Part shown: positions 11,210 to 21,193 of the stretch, piece after piece
Position numbering within the stretch: the stretch's first letter is position 1
How the letters are laid out: every line of letters begins with the position of its first letter
Assembly (NCBI GenBank): GCA_002167855.2
Contig: NHBG02000020.1
Span: 86,947-150,946, forward strand
Origin: Gammaproteobacteria bacterium TMED1
GTDB lineage: Bacteria; Pseudomonadota; Gammaproteobacteria; Pseudomonadales; Azotimanducaceae
DNA length: 64,000 bases
Direction: 5' to 3'
The notes under the pieces: model-generated
The model's input: the letters and a program-made list of their open reading frames with translations, nothing else
Told to the model about the DNA's origin: nothing
The model's database searches: none
Made by a program: the position numbers and the translations under genes

Positions 11210-11860
11210 ATGTCCAAATTCGAGAAATGGGAGTTTGGCTGTTTACGGTGGTGTGAATTTGCTTCTCAATTAGGCGTGGCGCTGATTACTGATGCAAAGC
11301 TCGACCTCAGTGAATATTCTTGGGGTTTCAGTGAAGAGTATACTCACATACCGGAACGGCTCTTGGGCAACAGAGATATAGCTGGCTATCACCTAATGAT
11401 AGTAGATGGAAAAGTTTCAGGTGGGCCATTTATCCCGGAAGATTGTTTGAGGCTTCCAGGTTTTCACGTTGCAGTCGACTGGGCCCTTATTGCGCACTCT
11501 TCCTACCTACCGTTTAATACCATAGGTAGCCAAGAACGAGGGAGGGCGCAGGTAAAACTCCGTCGTGAACTTAAGGAAATCGGGATAGGTAACGGCAAGT
11601 GGTCCCTTGAGTCATCGCTTAAGGGAACCGGAGATCCACCTAGATGTCCAGCATGCGGATCACAGAAACATGATCGCAAGGAGTGTCCTGTTTGGCCACC
11701 AGGTATAGGCGAGGCCCTTGGAAATAATCCTGATCATAGATGGCGATTAAAGCGCTCTCCAGAGCTTGACGATTACCCAGAAACTAATTGGGGTGTCCCT
11801 ATATTCTCTGATATGACAGTAAAGCAACAGGCAGCCTTTAAAAGTTTACTAGGACACTAG
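11210..11860 (+). CDS. Uncharacterised protein with a CCHC-type zinc knuckle
   Basis: 216 aa with no family I recognise, and no signal peptide or membrane segment. The N-terminal 140 residues are rich in Trp/Leu (EKWEFGCLRWCEFASQLG; VAVDWALIAHSSYL), suggesting a compact globular domain. Residues 146-159 are CPACGSQKHDRKEC, which fits C-X2-C-X4-H-X4-C, the retroviral-type CCHC zinc knuckle, with Gly after the second Cys as in true knuckles. A Pro/Trp-rich tail follows (CPVWPPGIG). Zinc knuckles usually bind single-stranded nucleic acid. The start ATG at 11210 lacks a strong Shine-Dalgarno. It lies 75 nt after tRNA-Arg and converges with glcB. Function unknown. Confidence 0.75.
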   Translation: MSKFEKWEFGCLRWCEFASQLGVALITDAKLDLSEYSWGFSEEYTHIPERLLGNRDIAGYHLMIVDGKVSGGPFIPEDCLRLPGFHVAVDWALIAHSSYLPFNTIGSQERGRAQVKLRRELKEIGIGNGKWSLESSLKGTGDPPRCPACGSQKHDRKECPVWPPGIGEALGNNPDHRWRLKRSPELDDYPETNWGVPIFSDMTVKQQAAFKSLLGH

Positions 11861-11898
11861 ATCCAGCCAGAGATACTATAATTACCAACGATAATAAG

Positions 11899-14076
11899 CT
11901 ATTTACTATATAGTTTCTTCGCCTGTCTTCTGCGGGCATGAAGGATTGGCTCTGTATAACCATTTGGTTGCTCCCTTCCCCTTAGGACCAAATCGCAGGC
12001 TGCCTGAAATGCAACACTATTCTCAAAATTAGGCGACATATTACGGTAAAGATCATCACCGGCATTCTGGCTATCAACGACCGCAGCCATTTTTTTCAAT
12101 ATTTCAAGAACCTCATTCTCTGAACAGATCCCATGGCGCAACCAATTACATATGTGCTGAGATGATATACGCAGCGTCGCTCGGTCCTCCATTAATCCTA
12201 CGTCATTGATATCAGGCACTTTTGAACAACCAACTCCTTGATCGATCCACCGAACCACATAGCCAAGAATTCCTTGGGCATTGTTCTCAAGTTCTCTGGC
12301 TACCTCCTCACTAGAAAGATTTTCTCCCGATAAGACCGGAATGGTTAATAACTCACTCAACGCTGCTCGGGAACGAGCTCGAAGTTTTTCTTGCTGACTA
12401 GGGACGCTCACCATATGGTAATGCATCGCATGCAAGGTTGCCGCTGTTGGCGATGGCACCCAAGCGGTGTTTGCTCCCGATTCAGCATGTCCCAATTTCT
12501 GCTCCATCATCTGGGACATCTCATCAGGCATCGGCCACATGCCTTTGCCTATCTGTGCTCGACCCGAGAAACCAGCCTCGAGCCCTACGTCAACGTTCCA
12601 ATCCTCATATGCATTGATCCAGACTTGTTGCTTCATCACTGTCTTTTTGACCATTGGACCCATTTCCATACTAGTATGAATTTCATCACCAGTACGATCC
12701 AAGAACCCAGTGTTAATAAAAATAACACGACTTTTGGCCCTTCGGATACACTCCTTCAAATTCAGCGTTGTTCGCCTTTCTTCATCCATAATCCCAACTT
12801 TAAGAGTACACATTGGTAGTCCTAGGGCTTTTTCTACACGAGCAAAAAGATCTACCGTAAACTCCACTTCATCTGGACCGTGCATCTTTGGCTTGACGAT
12901 ATACACGCTCCCTTTTCGAGAATTTGTAATATCTCCATTACTTTTCAGATCGTGAATCGCTGCCAAACTAGTGATCATTGCATCCAGGATACCCTCCGGG
13001 ATTTCGCTACCATCCTCAAGGAGAACCGCATCATTAGTCATAAGATGACCCACATTGCGAACTAGAAGAAGACTGCGGCCATGTAGGGTAATGGAACCAC
13101 CATCGGGCGATTTATAAATTCTATCTGGGTTAAGCGTACGTCGAATAACCGAACCTTCTTTTTCAAACTCCTCTGCAAGATCTCCCTTCATCAAGCCAAG
13201 CCAATTGCGATACACCAATGTCTTATCTTCCGCATCTACCGCTGCTACTGAATCCTCGCAGTCTTGGATAGTAGTAAGAGCGGACTCGAGAACTATATCT
13301 TTAACACCTGCTTTATGAATCTGTCCCACGACATCAGTACGATCTATCTGAATCTCGATATGCAGTCCGTTATGAACCATTAAAATACTGGTAGGATCAG
13401 TGGCCTCTCCCAGATACCCTAAAAACTGTGATTCATCCTCTAGTTTTGTTGACTGTCCCGATTCCAATTCACAGACCAAACCACGCCCCTTGATAGTGTA
13501 CCGAGAAACATCCTCATGCTTCACTCCAAGAAGAGGTATTTTTGCGTTAAGGAATTCTGTTGCATAGGCGATCACCTTGTCTCCGCGGACTGGGTTATAA
13601 CTGTTGCCTTTTTCAGCTCCTGGGGTCTCAGGGATTACATCAGTACCGTATAGAGCATCGTAGAGACTTCCCCATCTCGCATTGGCAGCATTTAAGGCAT
13701 ATCGTGCATTCATTACCGGAACAACCAGTTGTGGCCCGGCCATTAGAGCTACTTCTTCATCGACATTTTCAGTGGTGATCTCGAAATCCTCGCCTTCTGG
13801 CTCCAAATAACCTATCTCACTCAGAAATGTTTTGTACGCTTCCGGATCATGAGTTATGCCACGACTTGATTGATGCCACTTATCAATTTGCTCTTGAAAT
13901 TCGTCACGTTGCTTCAGCAAAGCTTTATTACGGGGCACCAACTCCTTACAAATCGTCGCCAACTCCTCCCAAAATACGGTTGGGTCAATATCAGTTCCAG
14001 GAATAATCTCGTCAGAAACAAGATCATACAGTTCTTTGGCGATGCGAAGCCCACCATTAGTTTTGCGTTCTGACAT
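11899..14076 (-). CDS. glcB: Malate synthase G
   Basis: 725 aa, the length of monomeric malate synthase G. It condenses glyoxylate with acetyl-CoA to malate in the cytoplasm, closing the glyoxylate shunt or glycolate use. Diagnostic segments include [21 protein letters not shown], the [17 protein letters not shown] active-site region, [19 protein letters not shown] (the GlcB signature) and [16 protein letters not shown]. The C-terminal plug domain is complete. It is monocistronic. Isocitrate lyase and glc operon genes are not adjacent. A short palindrome, TACCTGGTAGGTA, lies about 110 bp upstream in the divergent promoter region shared with the dienelactone hydrolase gene. Confidence 0.97.
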   Translation of the reverse strand: MSERKTNGGLRIAKELYDLVSDEIIPGTDIDPTVFWEELATICKELVPRNKALLKQRDEFQEQIDKWHQSSRGITHDPEAYKTFLSEIGYLEPEGEDFEITTENVDEEVALMAGPQLVVPVMNARYALNAANARWGSLYDALYGTDVIPETPGAEKGNSYNPVRGDKVIAYATEFLNAKIPLLGVKHEDVSRYTIKGRGLVCELESGQSTKLEDESQFLGYLGEATDPTSILMVHNGLHIEIQIDRTDVVGQIHKAGVKDIVLESALTTIQDCEDSVAAVDAEDKTLVYRNWLGLMKGDLAEEFEKEGSVIRRTLNPDRIYKSPDGGSITLHGRSLLLVRNVGHLMTNDAVLLEDGSEIPEGILDAMITSLAAIHDLKSNGDITNSRKGSVYIVKPKMHGPDEVEFTVDLFARVEKALGLPMCTLKVGIMDEERRTTLNLKECIRRAKSRVIFINTGFLDRTGDEIHTSMEMGPMVKKTVMKQQVWINAYEDWNVDVGLEAGFSGRAQIGKGMWPMPDEMSQMMEQKLGHAESGANTAWVPSPTAATLHAMHYHMVSVPSQQEKLRARSRAALSELLTIPVLSGENLSSEEVARELENNAQGILGYVVRWIDQGVGCSKVPDINDVGLMEDRATLRISSQHICNWLRHGICSENEVLEILKKMAAVVDSQNAGDDLYRNMSPNFENSVAFQAACDLVLRGREQPNGYTEPILHARRRQAKKLYSK

Positions 14077-14184
14077 TTTTTGACGCCCTTCTTAGCTAAA
14101 GTAATTAGTTCTAATGCTACGCGAAATTATCTTTGCTTTCACTTGGTTCAGGATAAACGATAAAATTTAGTAAGCATAAATATC

Positions 14185-14197
14185 TACCTGGTAGGTA
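14185..14197. promoter_or_regulatory. Short palindrome in divergent glcB / hydrolase promoter region
   Basis: TACCTGGTAGGTA has perfect 5-bp arms (TACCT/AGGTA) around GGT. It is between two divergent genes, so it could be an operator. A 13-bp palindrome can also occur by chance, and I do not recognise the regulator. Confidence 0.2.
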
Positions 14198-14316
14198 AAG
14201 AAGATGAATAGCGCGGGTAAACTAAGTTAATTAAAAGGTAACGGCCAACGGTCTTAGTATGATCGATGTCTCTGACCGATAATACATCTAGTGAGCAACA
14301 GATTAGTGAGGTAAAA

Positions 14317-15051
14317 ATGAAAGAAAAAGAATTTGATATACAAACCCCTGATGGATTAATGACAACTTTCGTGACAGTTCCTGAAGTAAATGGACCTCAC
14401 CCTATAATACTTTTTTTAATGGATGCTCCTGGAAAGCGAGAGGAACTGCACGATATGGCAAGACGCTTTGCTACAGGAGGCTACTACGTGATGCTTCCGA
14501 ATCTGTACTATAGGACCTCAAAAGATTTTGTCAGTGATTTTACCGAGGAATCCAGAGTCACTCAGCGACAACATATGGCAGCACTAAACAACCAAATGGT
14601 CATCGGAGATTGCAAAACTTTGATTCAATACTCTTTAGAAGATAAAGACGCTAGCGATGGACCGATTGGGTGCGTAGGATACTGCATGAGCGGTCCTTTC
14701 GCATTCGCTGCAGCATCGCAACTATCAACTCGGATTAGGGCCTCAGCATCGATTCATGGTGTCAACCTGTGTAACGATTCAAAGGACTCTCCGCACCTCA
14801 ACGCCCATAAAATTAAAGGCGAGATGTATTTCGCATGTGCGGAATACGATGACCATATTGAAAATACTGAGATTAAAGCGCTAGAGGATCACCTTAACAA
14901 GACTGATATTAAGTACCAGATTGAGTGGTACCCGGGATCTAAGCATGGCTTTGTTTTCCCTCAACGGTTGGGTATTTACGACAAAGAGTCCGCAGAAAGA
15001 CACTGGGAAAGAATGTTCGCACTGTTCAGCCGCAACCTCAGGACAGTTTAG
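14317..15051 (+). CDS. Dienelactone hydrolase family protein
   Basis: The ORF opens at 14266, but the ATG at 14317 has GAGG at suitable spacing (GTGAGGTAAAAATG) and gives a start typical of the family (MKEKEFDIQTPDG). That makes 244 aa. The alpha/beta-hydrolase core shows ILFLMDAPGKREELHDMA, then the nucleophile motif GCVGYCMSG with Cys as nucleophile, which is the hallmark of dienelactone hydrolases. The acidic residue is in YDDHIE and the catalytic His in SKHGFVFPQR. Such enzymes hydrolyse lactones or small esters, and the exact substrate is unknown. Its end overlaps the modC end by 4 nt (convergent). Confidence 0.85.
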   Translation: MKEKEFDIQTPDGLMTTFVTVPEVNGPHPIILFLMDAPGKREELHDMARRFATGGYYVMLPNLYYRTSKDFVSDFTEESRVTQRQHMAALNNQMVIGDCKTLIQYSLEDKDASDGPIGCVGYCMSGPFAFAAASQLSTRIRASASIHGVNLCNDSKDSPHLNAHKIKGEMYFACAEYDDHIENTEIKALEDHLNKTDIKYQIEWYPGSKHGFVFPQRLGIYDKESAERHWERMFALFSRNLRTV

Positions 15052-16112
15052 GCTAGAACTGCAACGCTTTTGGTTTGAGCAAATATTTTCATACCAGGTT
15101 TCAACTTCAGATTGTCAGCAGACCTGCGGGTAATCCTTGCCAAAATTGCCGTGTCTCCAGCCTTTACTTTTACCATAACCTCTGGAGTGTTTTCCCCAAA
15201 GACCTGATCGACCGTAGTAGAAAAAATATTTAGGATACTTGTATCTGTTTGGTGTGCTAATGTCAGACTGACATCCCTTGCGGGAATTCTAAGTCGTACA
15301 TCCCTACCCACTTCTAATTTTTTTCCCGGAACGAGTACTCGACCAAAAGATGATTCTAATATTGTGAGTTGATATTTTGAATCGTAATCTCTTACTTTTG
15401 CTCTTATGATTGATTCTGCCTCAGCACCCTGTGCCAGCGGGAGCTCGACTCGCGTTAACACGTCTGCTATCGGACCAGAAGAAATAATTTTCCCATCATC
15501 CATTAACAAGAGATGGTCCGCCAACCGGGCGATCTCATCTCGATCATGACTCACATAAATAATTGGCATACGTAGATCACGATTGAGCACCTCAATATAG
15601 GGAATAATCTCTAACTTCCGATCTAGATCCAATGAAGCTAGGGGCTCATCCATCAAGAGCAAACGGGGGCTGGCCAGAATCGCCCGTGCAATAGCAACCC
15701 TTTGCTGTTCTCCGCCCGATAAAGTGGCCGGATATTGATCCATTAGGCCACTGATCCCCAACAAATCGATAATTGTGCCCATCGATAACCCATGACCTTT
15801 TGGGACTCTGGATAGTCCATAATTAAGGTTGTTCTTTACAGTCAGATGAGTAAATAAGTTGGATTTCTGAAAAATATAACCAACCATACGTTTATGAGTT
15901 GGTATAAAAGTAGCTGTATCTTGCCAAATCTGATCACCAATTCTTAGATGACCTTTGGGAAAATGATCCAAACCTGCAATCGCACGCAATAACGTTGTTT
16001 TTCCGCATCCCGAGGGCCCAAACAATCCTGTTATACCACTTTCTGGAATTGCTATATCAACTCCTAGGCTAAATCTGCCTCGATAAATGTCAAAACGTGC
16101 AGAAATACTCAT
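15048..16112 (-). CDS. modC: Molybdate ABC transporter ATPase ModC
   Basis: 354 aa. Walker A is GPSGCGKTT (residues 32-40), the signature LSGGEQQRVAIARA and Walker B LLLMDEPLASLD, with the switch His in YVSHDRDEIARLA. After the ATPase (about 1-230) comes a C-terminal Mop/TOBE domain (about 290-350, STTVDQVFGENTPEVMVKVKAGDTAILARIT), which binds molybdate and separates ModC from other importer ATPases. It is last in modABC and overlaps modB by 4 nt (ATGA). Confidence 0.96.
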   Translation of the reverse strand: MSISARFDIYRGRFSLGVDIAIPESGITGLFGPSGCGKTTLLRAIAGLDHFPKGHLRIGDQIWQDTATFIPTHKRMVGYIFQKSNLFTHLTVKNNLNYGLSRVPKGHGLSMGTIIDLLGISGLMDQYPATLSGGEQQRVAIARAILASPRLLLMDEPLASLDLDRKLEIIPYIEVLNRDLRMPIIYVSHDRDEIARLADHLLLMDDGKIISSGPIADVLTRVELPLAQGAEAESIIRAKVRDYDSKYQLTILESSFGRVLVPGKKLEVGRDVRLRIPARDVSLTLAHQTDTSILNIFSTTVDQVFGENTPEVMVKVKAGDTAILARITRRSADNLKLKPGMKIFAQTKSVAVLA

Positions 16113-16789
16113 GACGCCACCACTTTAAAACCGCGATTACGATATACCAGAGTTAAAATCAGAAATGATAGAAGTAATAAAACGCCAGAGAGTAAATGCG
16201 CTTTGTTGTAATCCAGCATCTCAACATGATCATAGATAGCAATCGAGACCACTTGTGTCTCCCCTGGTATATTGCCACCAATCATAAGCACCACACCAAA
16301 TTCACCCAGAGTATGGGCAAAACCAAGGACTGATGCAGTCACAAAAGCCGGCCTAGCCAGCGGGACTGCAACTGTAAAGAATCGATCTAATGGTGAAGCC
16401 CCTAAAACTGAAGCGGCTTCTAATCGAGAAACTCCGACATTTCGGAAACCATCCTGTAACGGCTGGACCACAAATGGCATGGAATAAAGTACCGATCCTA
16501 TAACAAGTCCTGGAAAGGTAAAAGCTAGAGAACCTATACCTACTGATGAGCTCAAGGTCCCAATAGGACCTGAAGGACTGAGTCCAATCAGAAGATAAAA
16601 TCCCAATACAGTTGGTGGAAGGACAAGTGGCAAAGCCACTATAGCCTCAATCAAAAATTTAAAGCGCCACTTGCTTCTGGACAACCACCAAGCAAATGGT
16701 GTCCCGAACAAAAGTAGAATTAGGGTGCTTATAAAAGCCAGTTTTACAGTCACAAATAATGCTACGATATCAGCTTCTGTAAACATCAT
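16109..16789 (-). CDS. modB: Molybdate ABC transporter permease ModB
   Basis: 226 aa, a short BPD-type inner-membrane permease with about five hydrophobic segments (KLAFISTLILLLFGTPFAWWL; AIVALPLVLPPTVLGFYLL; LLSGVLLLLSFLILTLVY). The coupling-helix EAA motif is EAASVLGASPLDRFFTVAVPLARP, and LPPTVLGFYLL is characteristic of ModB. It forms the pore for molybdate entry with ModC and is fed by ModA. Both ends overlap the neighbouring genes by 4 nt, so this is one transcript. Confidence 0.96.
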   Translation of the reverse strand: MMFTEADIVALFVTVKLAFISTLILLLFGTPFAWWLSRSKWRFKFLIEAIVALPLVLPPTVLGFYLLIGLSPSGPIGTLSSSVGIGSLAFTFPGLVIGSVLYSMPFVVQPLQDGFRNVGVSRLEAASVLGASPLDRFFTVAVPLARPAFVTASVLGFAHTLGEFGVVLMIGGNIPGETQVVSIAIYDHVEMLDYNKAHLLSGVLLLLSFLILTLVYRNRGFKVVAS

Positions 16790-17517
16790 GGGGTTAGGTA
16801 TCCATGGTTTTTAATAATGGCTTTCCCCTCACTAGACTGAAGAAACGTCATAAACATTCTCGCTGCTAGCTTTTCCTGTAACAACACGGCCTGCTGTTGT
16901 ATTGCGGAGTAATGACTATCGGGCACTAAATAATAGGTCCCTTCTCGATTTATAGCTTGAGCTTTCGCAACTAACCCTAACTGTGCACTCTCAGTAGCAA
17001 CAAAATGGAAAGCTTGACTAATATTTTCGCCCCGTACTAGCTGTTTCTGAATATTATCCCACAACCCCAAATAGCTGAGGTATTCCATCGCGGCACGACC
17101 GTAAGGAGCTAATTTTTCGTTAGCAATAGCGAAATGACGAAACTCCATCTCTCTCAGTGCTATATCCACATCAATAGATTTTTTTGGGCTCCATAAGACA
17201 AGCTGACCAACAGCATATGTAAACCGTGTACCTGGTACAGAGAGTAATTCCGTTTCTAATTTTAGTGGCCGCACCAAGTCAGCTGCGAGAAAAATATCAT
17301 AAGGAGCACCATTAACTATTTGTGCATATAGCTTACCCGTTGAGGCATAGCTCATTATTACCTCGTGGCCAGTTGTTTGAGTGAATACCCTGCTGAGAGG
17401 AACAGATACTATTGAAAAATTACTTGCGACTGCGATCCTAACTTCTTCTGCCCAAACGTATGGAGTAACCAATAGAAAGCATGAACTGAGAAGTAAAACT
17501 CTCATATCTTTATACAA
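16786..17517 (-). CDS. modA: Molybdate-binding periplasmic protein ModA
   Basis: 243 aa in the ORF; an in-frame Met at residue 5 (MRVLLLSSCF) may be the true start. A signal peptide ends near YVWA-EEV. The mature protein begins EVRIAVASNF and has SYASTGKLYAQIVNGAPYDIFLAAD, the ModA ligand-binding signature, then GLVAKAQAINREGTYYLVPDSHY. It captures molybdate or tungstate in the periplasm for ModBC. It is first in modABC. No molybdoenzyme gene is adjacent, and I did not identify a ModE site. Confidence 0.94.
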   Translation of the reverse strand: MYKDMRVLLLSSCFLLVTPYVWAEEVRIAVASNFSIVSVPLSRVFTQTTGHEVIMSYASTGKLYAQIVNGAPYDIFLAADLVRPLKLETELLSVPGTRFTYAVGQLVLWSPKKSIDVDIALREMEFRHFAIANEKLAPYGRAAMEYLSYLGLWDNIQKQLVRGENISQAFHFVATESAQLGLVAKAQAINREGTYYLVPDSHYSAIQQQAVLLQEKLAARMFMTFLQSSEGKAIIKNHGYLTP

Positions 17518-17618
17518 ACTTGACTGCCTTATAAAAAACTCTAGAAAAGCGGCTTGGGAACTTTAACGTACTTATACCAATACTAATCTGATTCAAAATC
17601 ATAATCATTGTAGAAATA

Positions 17619-18788
17619 TCACGCCACGCTTAGCGGATCATAGTTATAAATCCAATGCATCCTATCTCTTAATATAATCGGAGCCAACTTATTACGCAGT
17701 TTCGCAAGCAGCCCAGACATATGGAAAATGTTTGCGTTCTGACGTGATATAAATTGTATTCTCGTAGTGCGCTTTTTTCTCAACGACTCATAGAGTTTTA
17801 GTCCTATCTCAAGTTCTTCACAACGTTCCAGACAATCAGCGATGACAGCAGCATCTTCAATGGCCATCGCTGCACCCTGCGCCAAGAAGGGTAAAGTTGG
17901 ATGACAGGCATCTCCCAGTAAAGCGACCCTACCACCACTCCAACTCGTTAGTGGATACCGGTCAAATAAGCCCCACTTATAGCAAGCCAAGGGGTTAGTA
18001 TGCTCAATTAACGTAATAATATCCTCATGCCAGTTCTCAAAATCCCTCAGAAATTCTTTGTGCTCACCTATCGCGGTCCATTCCTCCGTACCCCACTTTT
18101 TATTCTCAACAATACCGACACAGTTTAAATATTTCCCGTGTTTTATAGGGTAGTGCACAAAATGCTTTTTTGGGCCCCACCACAATTTCGCAACCGGCGT
18201 TATGAACTCAGATGGTAACTTTTCTACAGGTATAGTAGCGCGCCATGCATAATTTCCAGTAAAACGTGGTTTTCTCTCTCCGAACAGTAACTGCTTTATT
18301 CTAGAGTGAATCCCATCAGCACCAAGCAAAACATCTCCCGAAATCTCTATATCGTCACCTGAAACCGAAACACCAGTTGAATACTGGACGAATTTAACAA
18401 CCCTCGTATTACGTCGTAACTCAATAAGTGGTTCCTCTATAACCTTTTCTAACAATAGTCTTATTAGGTCATCACGGCCTATATGGTAATAGGGGAATCC
18501 AGTGAGTTGACGAAGTGTCCCCAAGGGGGACGAGGCAATCAGTTCCGATGATTTCCAGTCCCTAATTTCTGCTGCCTCAGGCTGACACCCGTTGAGACTA
18601 AGACCATCTTCTAAACCTAGGTGATATAGAACCCTAGAACAGTTGGGACTGAGCTGAATACCAGCTCCGGAGTCATCAACATCACTCTGCTCGAGGATCG
18701 TTACTGAGTGTCCCTTACCAGCAAGACAGAGCGCAGAAGTTAAGCCCCCGATTCCCGCTCCAACAATAAGCACTTTTAAATTTCGCAT
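17619..18788 (-). CDS. FAD-dependent aromatic-hydroxylase-like monooxygenase
   Basis: The ORF opens at 18821, but the Met at 18788 places the Rossmann strand at the N-terminus as usual (MRNLKVLIVGAGIGGL), giving 389 aa. No clear Shine-Dalgarno supports either start. Group A flavoprotein monooxygenase motifs are present: GAGIGG for the ADP of FAD, the mid-protein GADGIHSRIK (DG motif), and GRVALLGDACHPTLPFLAQGAAMAIEDA (GD motif). It resembles salicylate or 3-hydroxybenzoate hydroxylases, and substrate cannot be assigned. It faces away from the TPP riboswitch; intergenic distance to the riboswitch is about 140 bp. Confidence 0.85.
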   Translation of the reverse strand: MRNLKVLIVGAGIGGLTSALCLAGKGHSVTILEQSDVDDSGAGIQLSPNCSRVLYHLGLEDGLSLNGCQPEAAEIRDWKSSELIASSPLGTLRQLTGFPYYHIGRDDLIRLLLEKVIEEPLIELRRNTRVVKFVQYSTGVSVSGDDIEISGDVLLGADGIHSRIKQLLFGERKPRFTGNYAWRATIPVEKLPSEFITPVAKLWWGPKKHFVHYPIKHGKYLNCVGIVENKKWGTEEWTAIGEHKEFLRDFENWHEDIITLIEHTNPLACYKWGLFDRYPLTSWSGGRVALLGDACHPTLPFLAQGAAMAIEDAAVIADCLERCEELEIGLKLYESLRKKRTTRIQFISRQNANIFHMSGLLAKLRNKLAPIILRDRMHWIYNYDPLSVA

Positions 18789-18932
18789 GGGGTTATGTCT
18801 AAAAATGACTAGTAGAAGCATAGTTCAAGAAGGAGTACAGTTAAAATGTTAAATAAGTATAAGAGTGCTTATTTGTAAAAAAGTAGTTTAGTACTCGTAT
18901 CCCTACCTAATTATGTCATAGAATATTGACAG

Positions 18933-19029
18933 TTCCTTGGGGGTGGTCAACACCTGAGATGCTACACGAGCAGATTTCCCTGTAGTAAACCCCAGAACCT
19001 GATCCGGTTAATGCCGGCGTAGGAAAAGG
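18933..19029 (+). promoter_or_regulatory. TPP riboswitch (THI element)
   Basis: The conserved blocks appear in order: CTTGGGGGTGG, then CTGAGAT, then a variable P3 arm, then ACCCC-AGAACCTGATCCGGTTAATGCCGGCGTAGGAA. The closing P1 stem pairs TTCCT (18933 on) with AGGAA (19021-19025). It sits about 60 nt before the TonB receptor start and reads on the same strand. No U-tract hairpin is obvious after the aptamer, so control is probably translational, by hiding the GGAGA Shine-Dalgarno. It should switch off the receptor-pnuT unit when thiamine diphosphate is plentiful. Confidence 0.96.
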
Positions 19030-19090
19030 ATGTAAGTGCCATCTACCACCTCGTCACATACCGGGTCTTTTCTAACAGTTGGAGAGACTC

Positions 19091-21184
19091 ATGAAAATAT
19101 TGCTAGTAGTCCTGCTCGTAATGAGCATCCCGAAAACCCTTGGTGAAACCATTGACGAAATAGTGGTAACAGCAGTCTTACGCGATACCGAACTTTCAAA
19201 ATTGCCAGCAAGTATTACGGTATTAACAGAAGAAGATATCCAATCTATACAAATACAGCATTTCGATCAGCTGTTAGGTATAGCACCTAACGTTAATTTC
19301 GCATCAGGTGCATCCAGAGGCCGTTTTGTTCAAATACGCGGTATCGGAGAAAGAAGTCAGTTTAAAGATCCTCTTGATACATCAGTTGGATTAATTATCG
19401 ATGGAGTAGATTTTAGCGGGATAGGTCTTGCTGGAACTTTATTCGATATTCGACAAATTGAAATACTTAGGGGGCCTCAAGGAACAGCGTTTGGGTCAAA
19501 TGCTTTAGGGGGTCTAATACTGCTTGAGTCAAATCCACCTTCAGATGAGTTTGAAAGTATGTTGTCCTTTGGTACGGGGACTTACAGTAACGCAGATTTT
19601 GGGGCTGTAATCAGTGGGCCTATTTCGCAAACCCTAAGCGGAAGGTTAGCTTTTCAACGATTTACAAGTAATGGTTTTATCAAGAATAACTTTCTGTCGA
19701 TAGATGATTCTAACAATTTCGATGAACAAATGCTCAAAGGGAAAATTCGCTGGCGTGCAACCGAAAAGACGCGGGTAGATGTTACGTTATCATCTTATGA
19801 TACCGATAATGGCTACGACGCTTTCTCTTTGGACAATACTCGATATACAGACTCGGACGAACCAGGGCACGATCGGCAGCAGTCTAATGCTCTTGCCTTC
19901 AACATCGTAAATGAATCAGACCTATTTACTTTCAACGTCAACCTTTTCCGCGAAGATACTGATCTTGAATATGGATTTGACTGGGACTGGTCCAATTTCG
20001 ATAAAAGCGGTGTTCGTGGTGGCGAAAATAATGAGAGGCAAAGGGATAGCTATGGCTTAGATATTCGAGTTTCTTCCAGAGGAAAAGCGGAACTTCCGAA
20101 TGATATAAACTGGGTATTGGGGATGTACTCGTATCGGAAGGACGTTGACCTTAATTATAATGACCACTGGGAGGACAGTTGGGGTTTATACCCTAGCGTT
20201 TTTTCGAGCGAATTCAGCACAAAGAGACTTTCTTTTTATAGTCAATTCAATTGGCTAGCGCGAGAACAACTTAGTCTCGCTGGTGGGGTCCGTTGGGAGA
20301 CCTACGATAATTCTTATCTTGATAGTGCCGGAGTGAATGCTACTCCAACAGACAGCTCTTGGGGTGGAAGACTCAGTATAGAATACGCTCTCGAAGATCT
20401 AATAATGTACGGCATGATTAGTCAAGGTTATAAAGCTGGGGGAATCAATGGGCAGGCTGCGGCTGGGATCGGGACAGGGACGAATTTGGAAATCGCCAGC
20501 TTCCTCAACCAACGACTCGAATTCCAATCAGAATCTTTGCTTAGCTACGAAGCAGGTGTACGCGCTCAACAGGAACGCCTGTCCTGGTCACTGTCTATAT
20601 TTCATATGGAAAGGAAGGCCATGCAGGCCAAAGCTTGGATCCTGTTTCCCCCTGCAGACTGGAAATCTTACCTCGATAATGTGGACAAGGGCACTAATAG
20701 CGGCCTGGAATTTGATCTAACTTTTCGGGCCACTGACAACCTTTCGCTTACCGCAAGTCTTGGTTTACTCGAAACAAAGCTTGGAAATCTTACCGTACAG
20801 GACATTGATACCTATCCTGCAACGCCAGTAGAGAAAACAAACCGAGAACAGGCACACGCACCTGGGTATCAGTACTCGGTTTCAGCGAGCTATCTATTTT
20901 CAGAGGCAGTATCTTTTAACTTGCAGCTAGAAGGTAAAGACAAGTTTTATTTCTCGAATGGGCATGATATTCAATCGGATTCTATGAATCTCGCTCATGC
21001 AACATTAAAATATCTGTTAGAACAATATGAGTTGTCCATATGGGGTCGAAACATACTTGATGAAACATATAAGACGAGAGGTTTCTACTTTGGAAATAAC
21101 CCCTTGAATGGATGGATAAATGAGCCCTATTATCAATTCGGGGAACCAAGAACTCTTGGTATTACGGCCCGAATTCATTTTTAG
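19091..21184 (+). CDS. TonB-dependent receptor, riboswitch-controlled (thiamine uptake)
   Basis: The ORF opens with TTG at 19079. The ATG at 19091 is preferred because GGAGA at 19081-19085 spaces it correctly and a signal peptide starts there (MKILLVVLLVMSIP). That gives 697 aa. The TonB-box-like IDEIVVTAVL leads into a plug domain with VQIRGIGERS and IEILRGPQGTAFGSNALGG. A 22-strand barrel follows, ending in the outer-membrane Phe signature (GITARIHF). The upstream TPP riboswitch and downstream PnuT strongly suggest the substrate is thiamine or a precursor or phosphate ester. Substrate assignment is by context. Confidence 0.92.
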   Translation: MKILLVVLLVMSIPKTLGETIDEIVVTAVLRDTELSKLPASITVLTEEDIQSIQIQHFDQLLGIAPNVNFASGASRGRFVQIRGIGERSQFKDPLDTSVGLIIDGVDFSGIGLAGTLFDIRQIEILRGPQGTAFGSNALGGLILLESNPPSDEFESMLSFGTGTYSNADFGAVISGPISQTLSGRLAFQRFTSNGFIKNNFLSIDDSNNFDEQMLKGKIRWRATEKTRVDVTLSSYDTDNGYDAFSLDNTRYTDSDEPGHDRQQSNALAFNIVNESDLFTFNVNLFREDTDLEYGFDWDWSNFDKSGVRGGENNERQRDSYGLDIRVSSRGKAELPNDINWVLGMYSYRKDVDLNYNDHWEDSWGLYPSVFSSEFSTKRLSFYSQFNWLAREQLSLAGGVRWETYDNSYLDSAGVNATPTDSSWGGRLSIEYALEDLIMYGMISQGYKAGGINGQAAAGIGTGTNLEIASFLNQRLEFQSESLLSYEAGVRAQQERLSWSLSIFHMERKAMQAKAWILFPPADWKSYLDNVDKGTNSGLEFDLTFRATDNLSLTASLGLLETKLGNLTVQDIDTYPATPVEKTNREQAHAPGYQYSVSASYLFSEAVSFNLQLEGKDKFYFSNGHDIQSDSMNLAHATLKYLLEQYELSIWGRNILDETYKTRGFYFGNNPLNGWINEPYYQFGEPRTLGITARIHF

Positions 21185-21193
21185 GAAGCTGCA

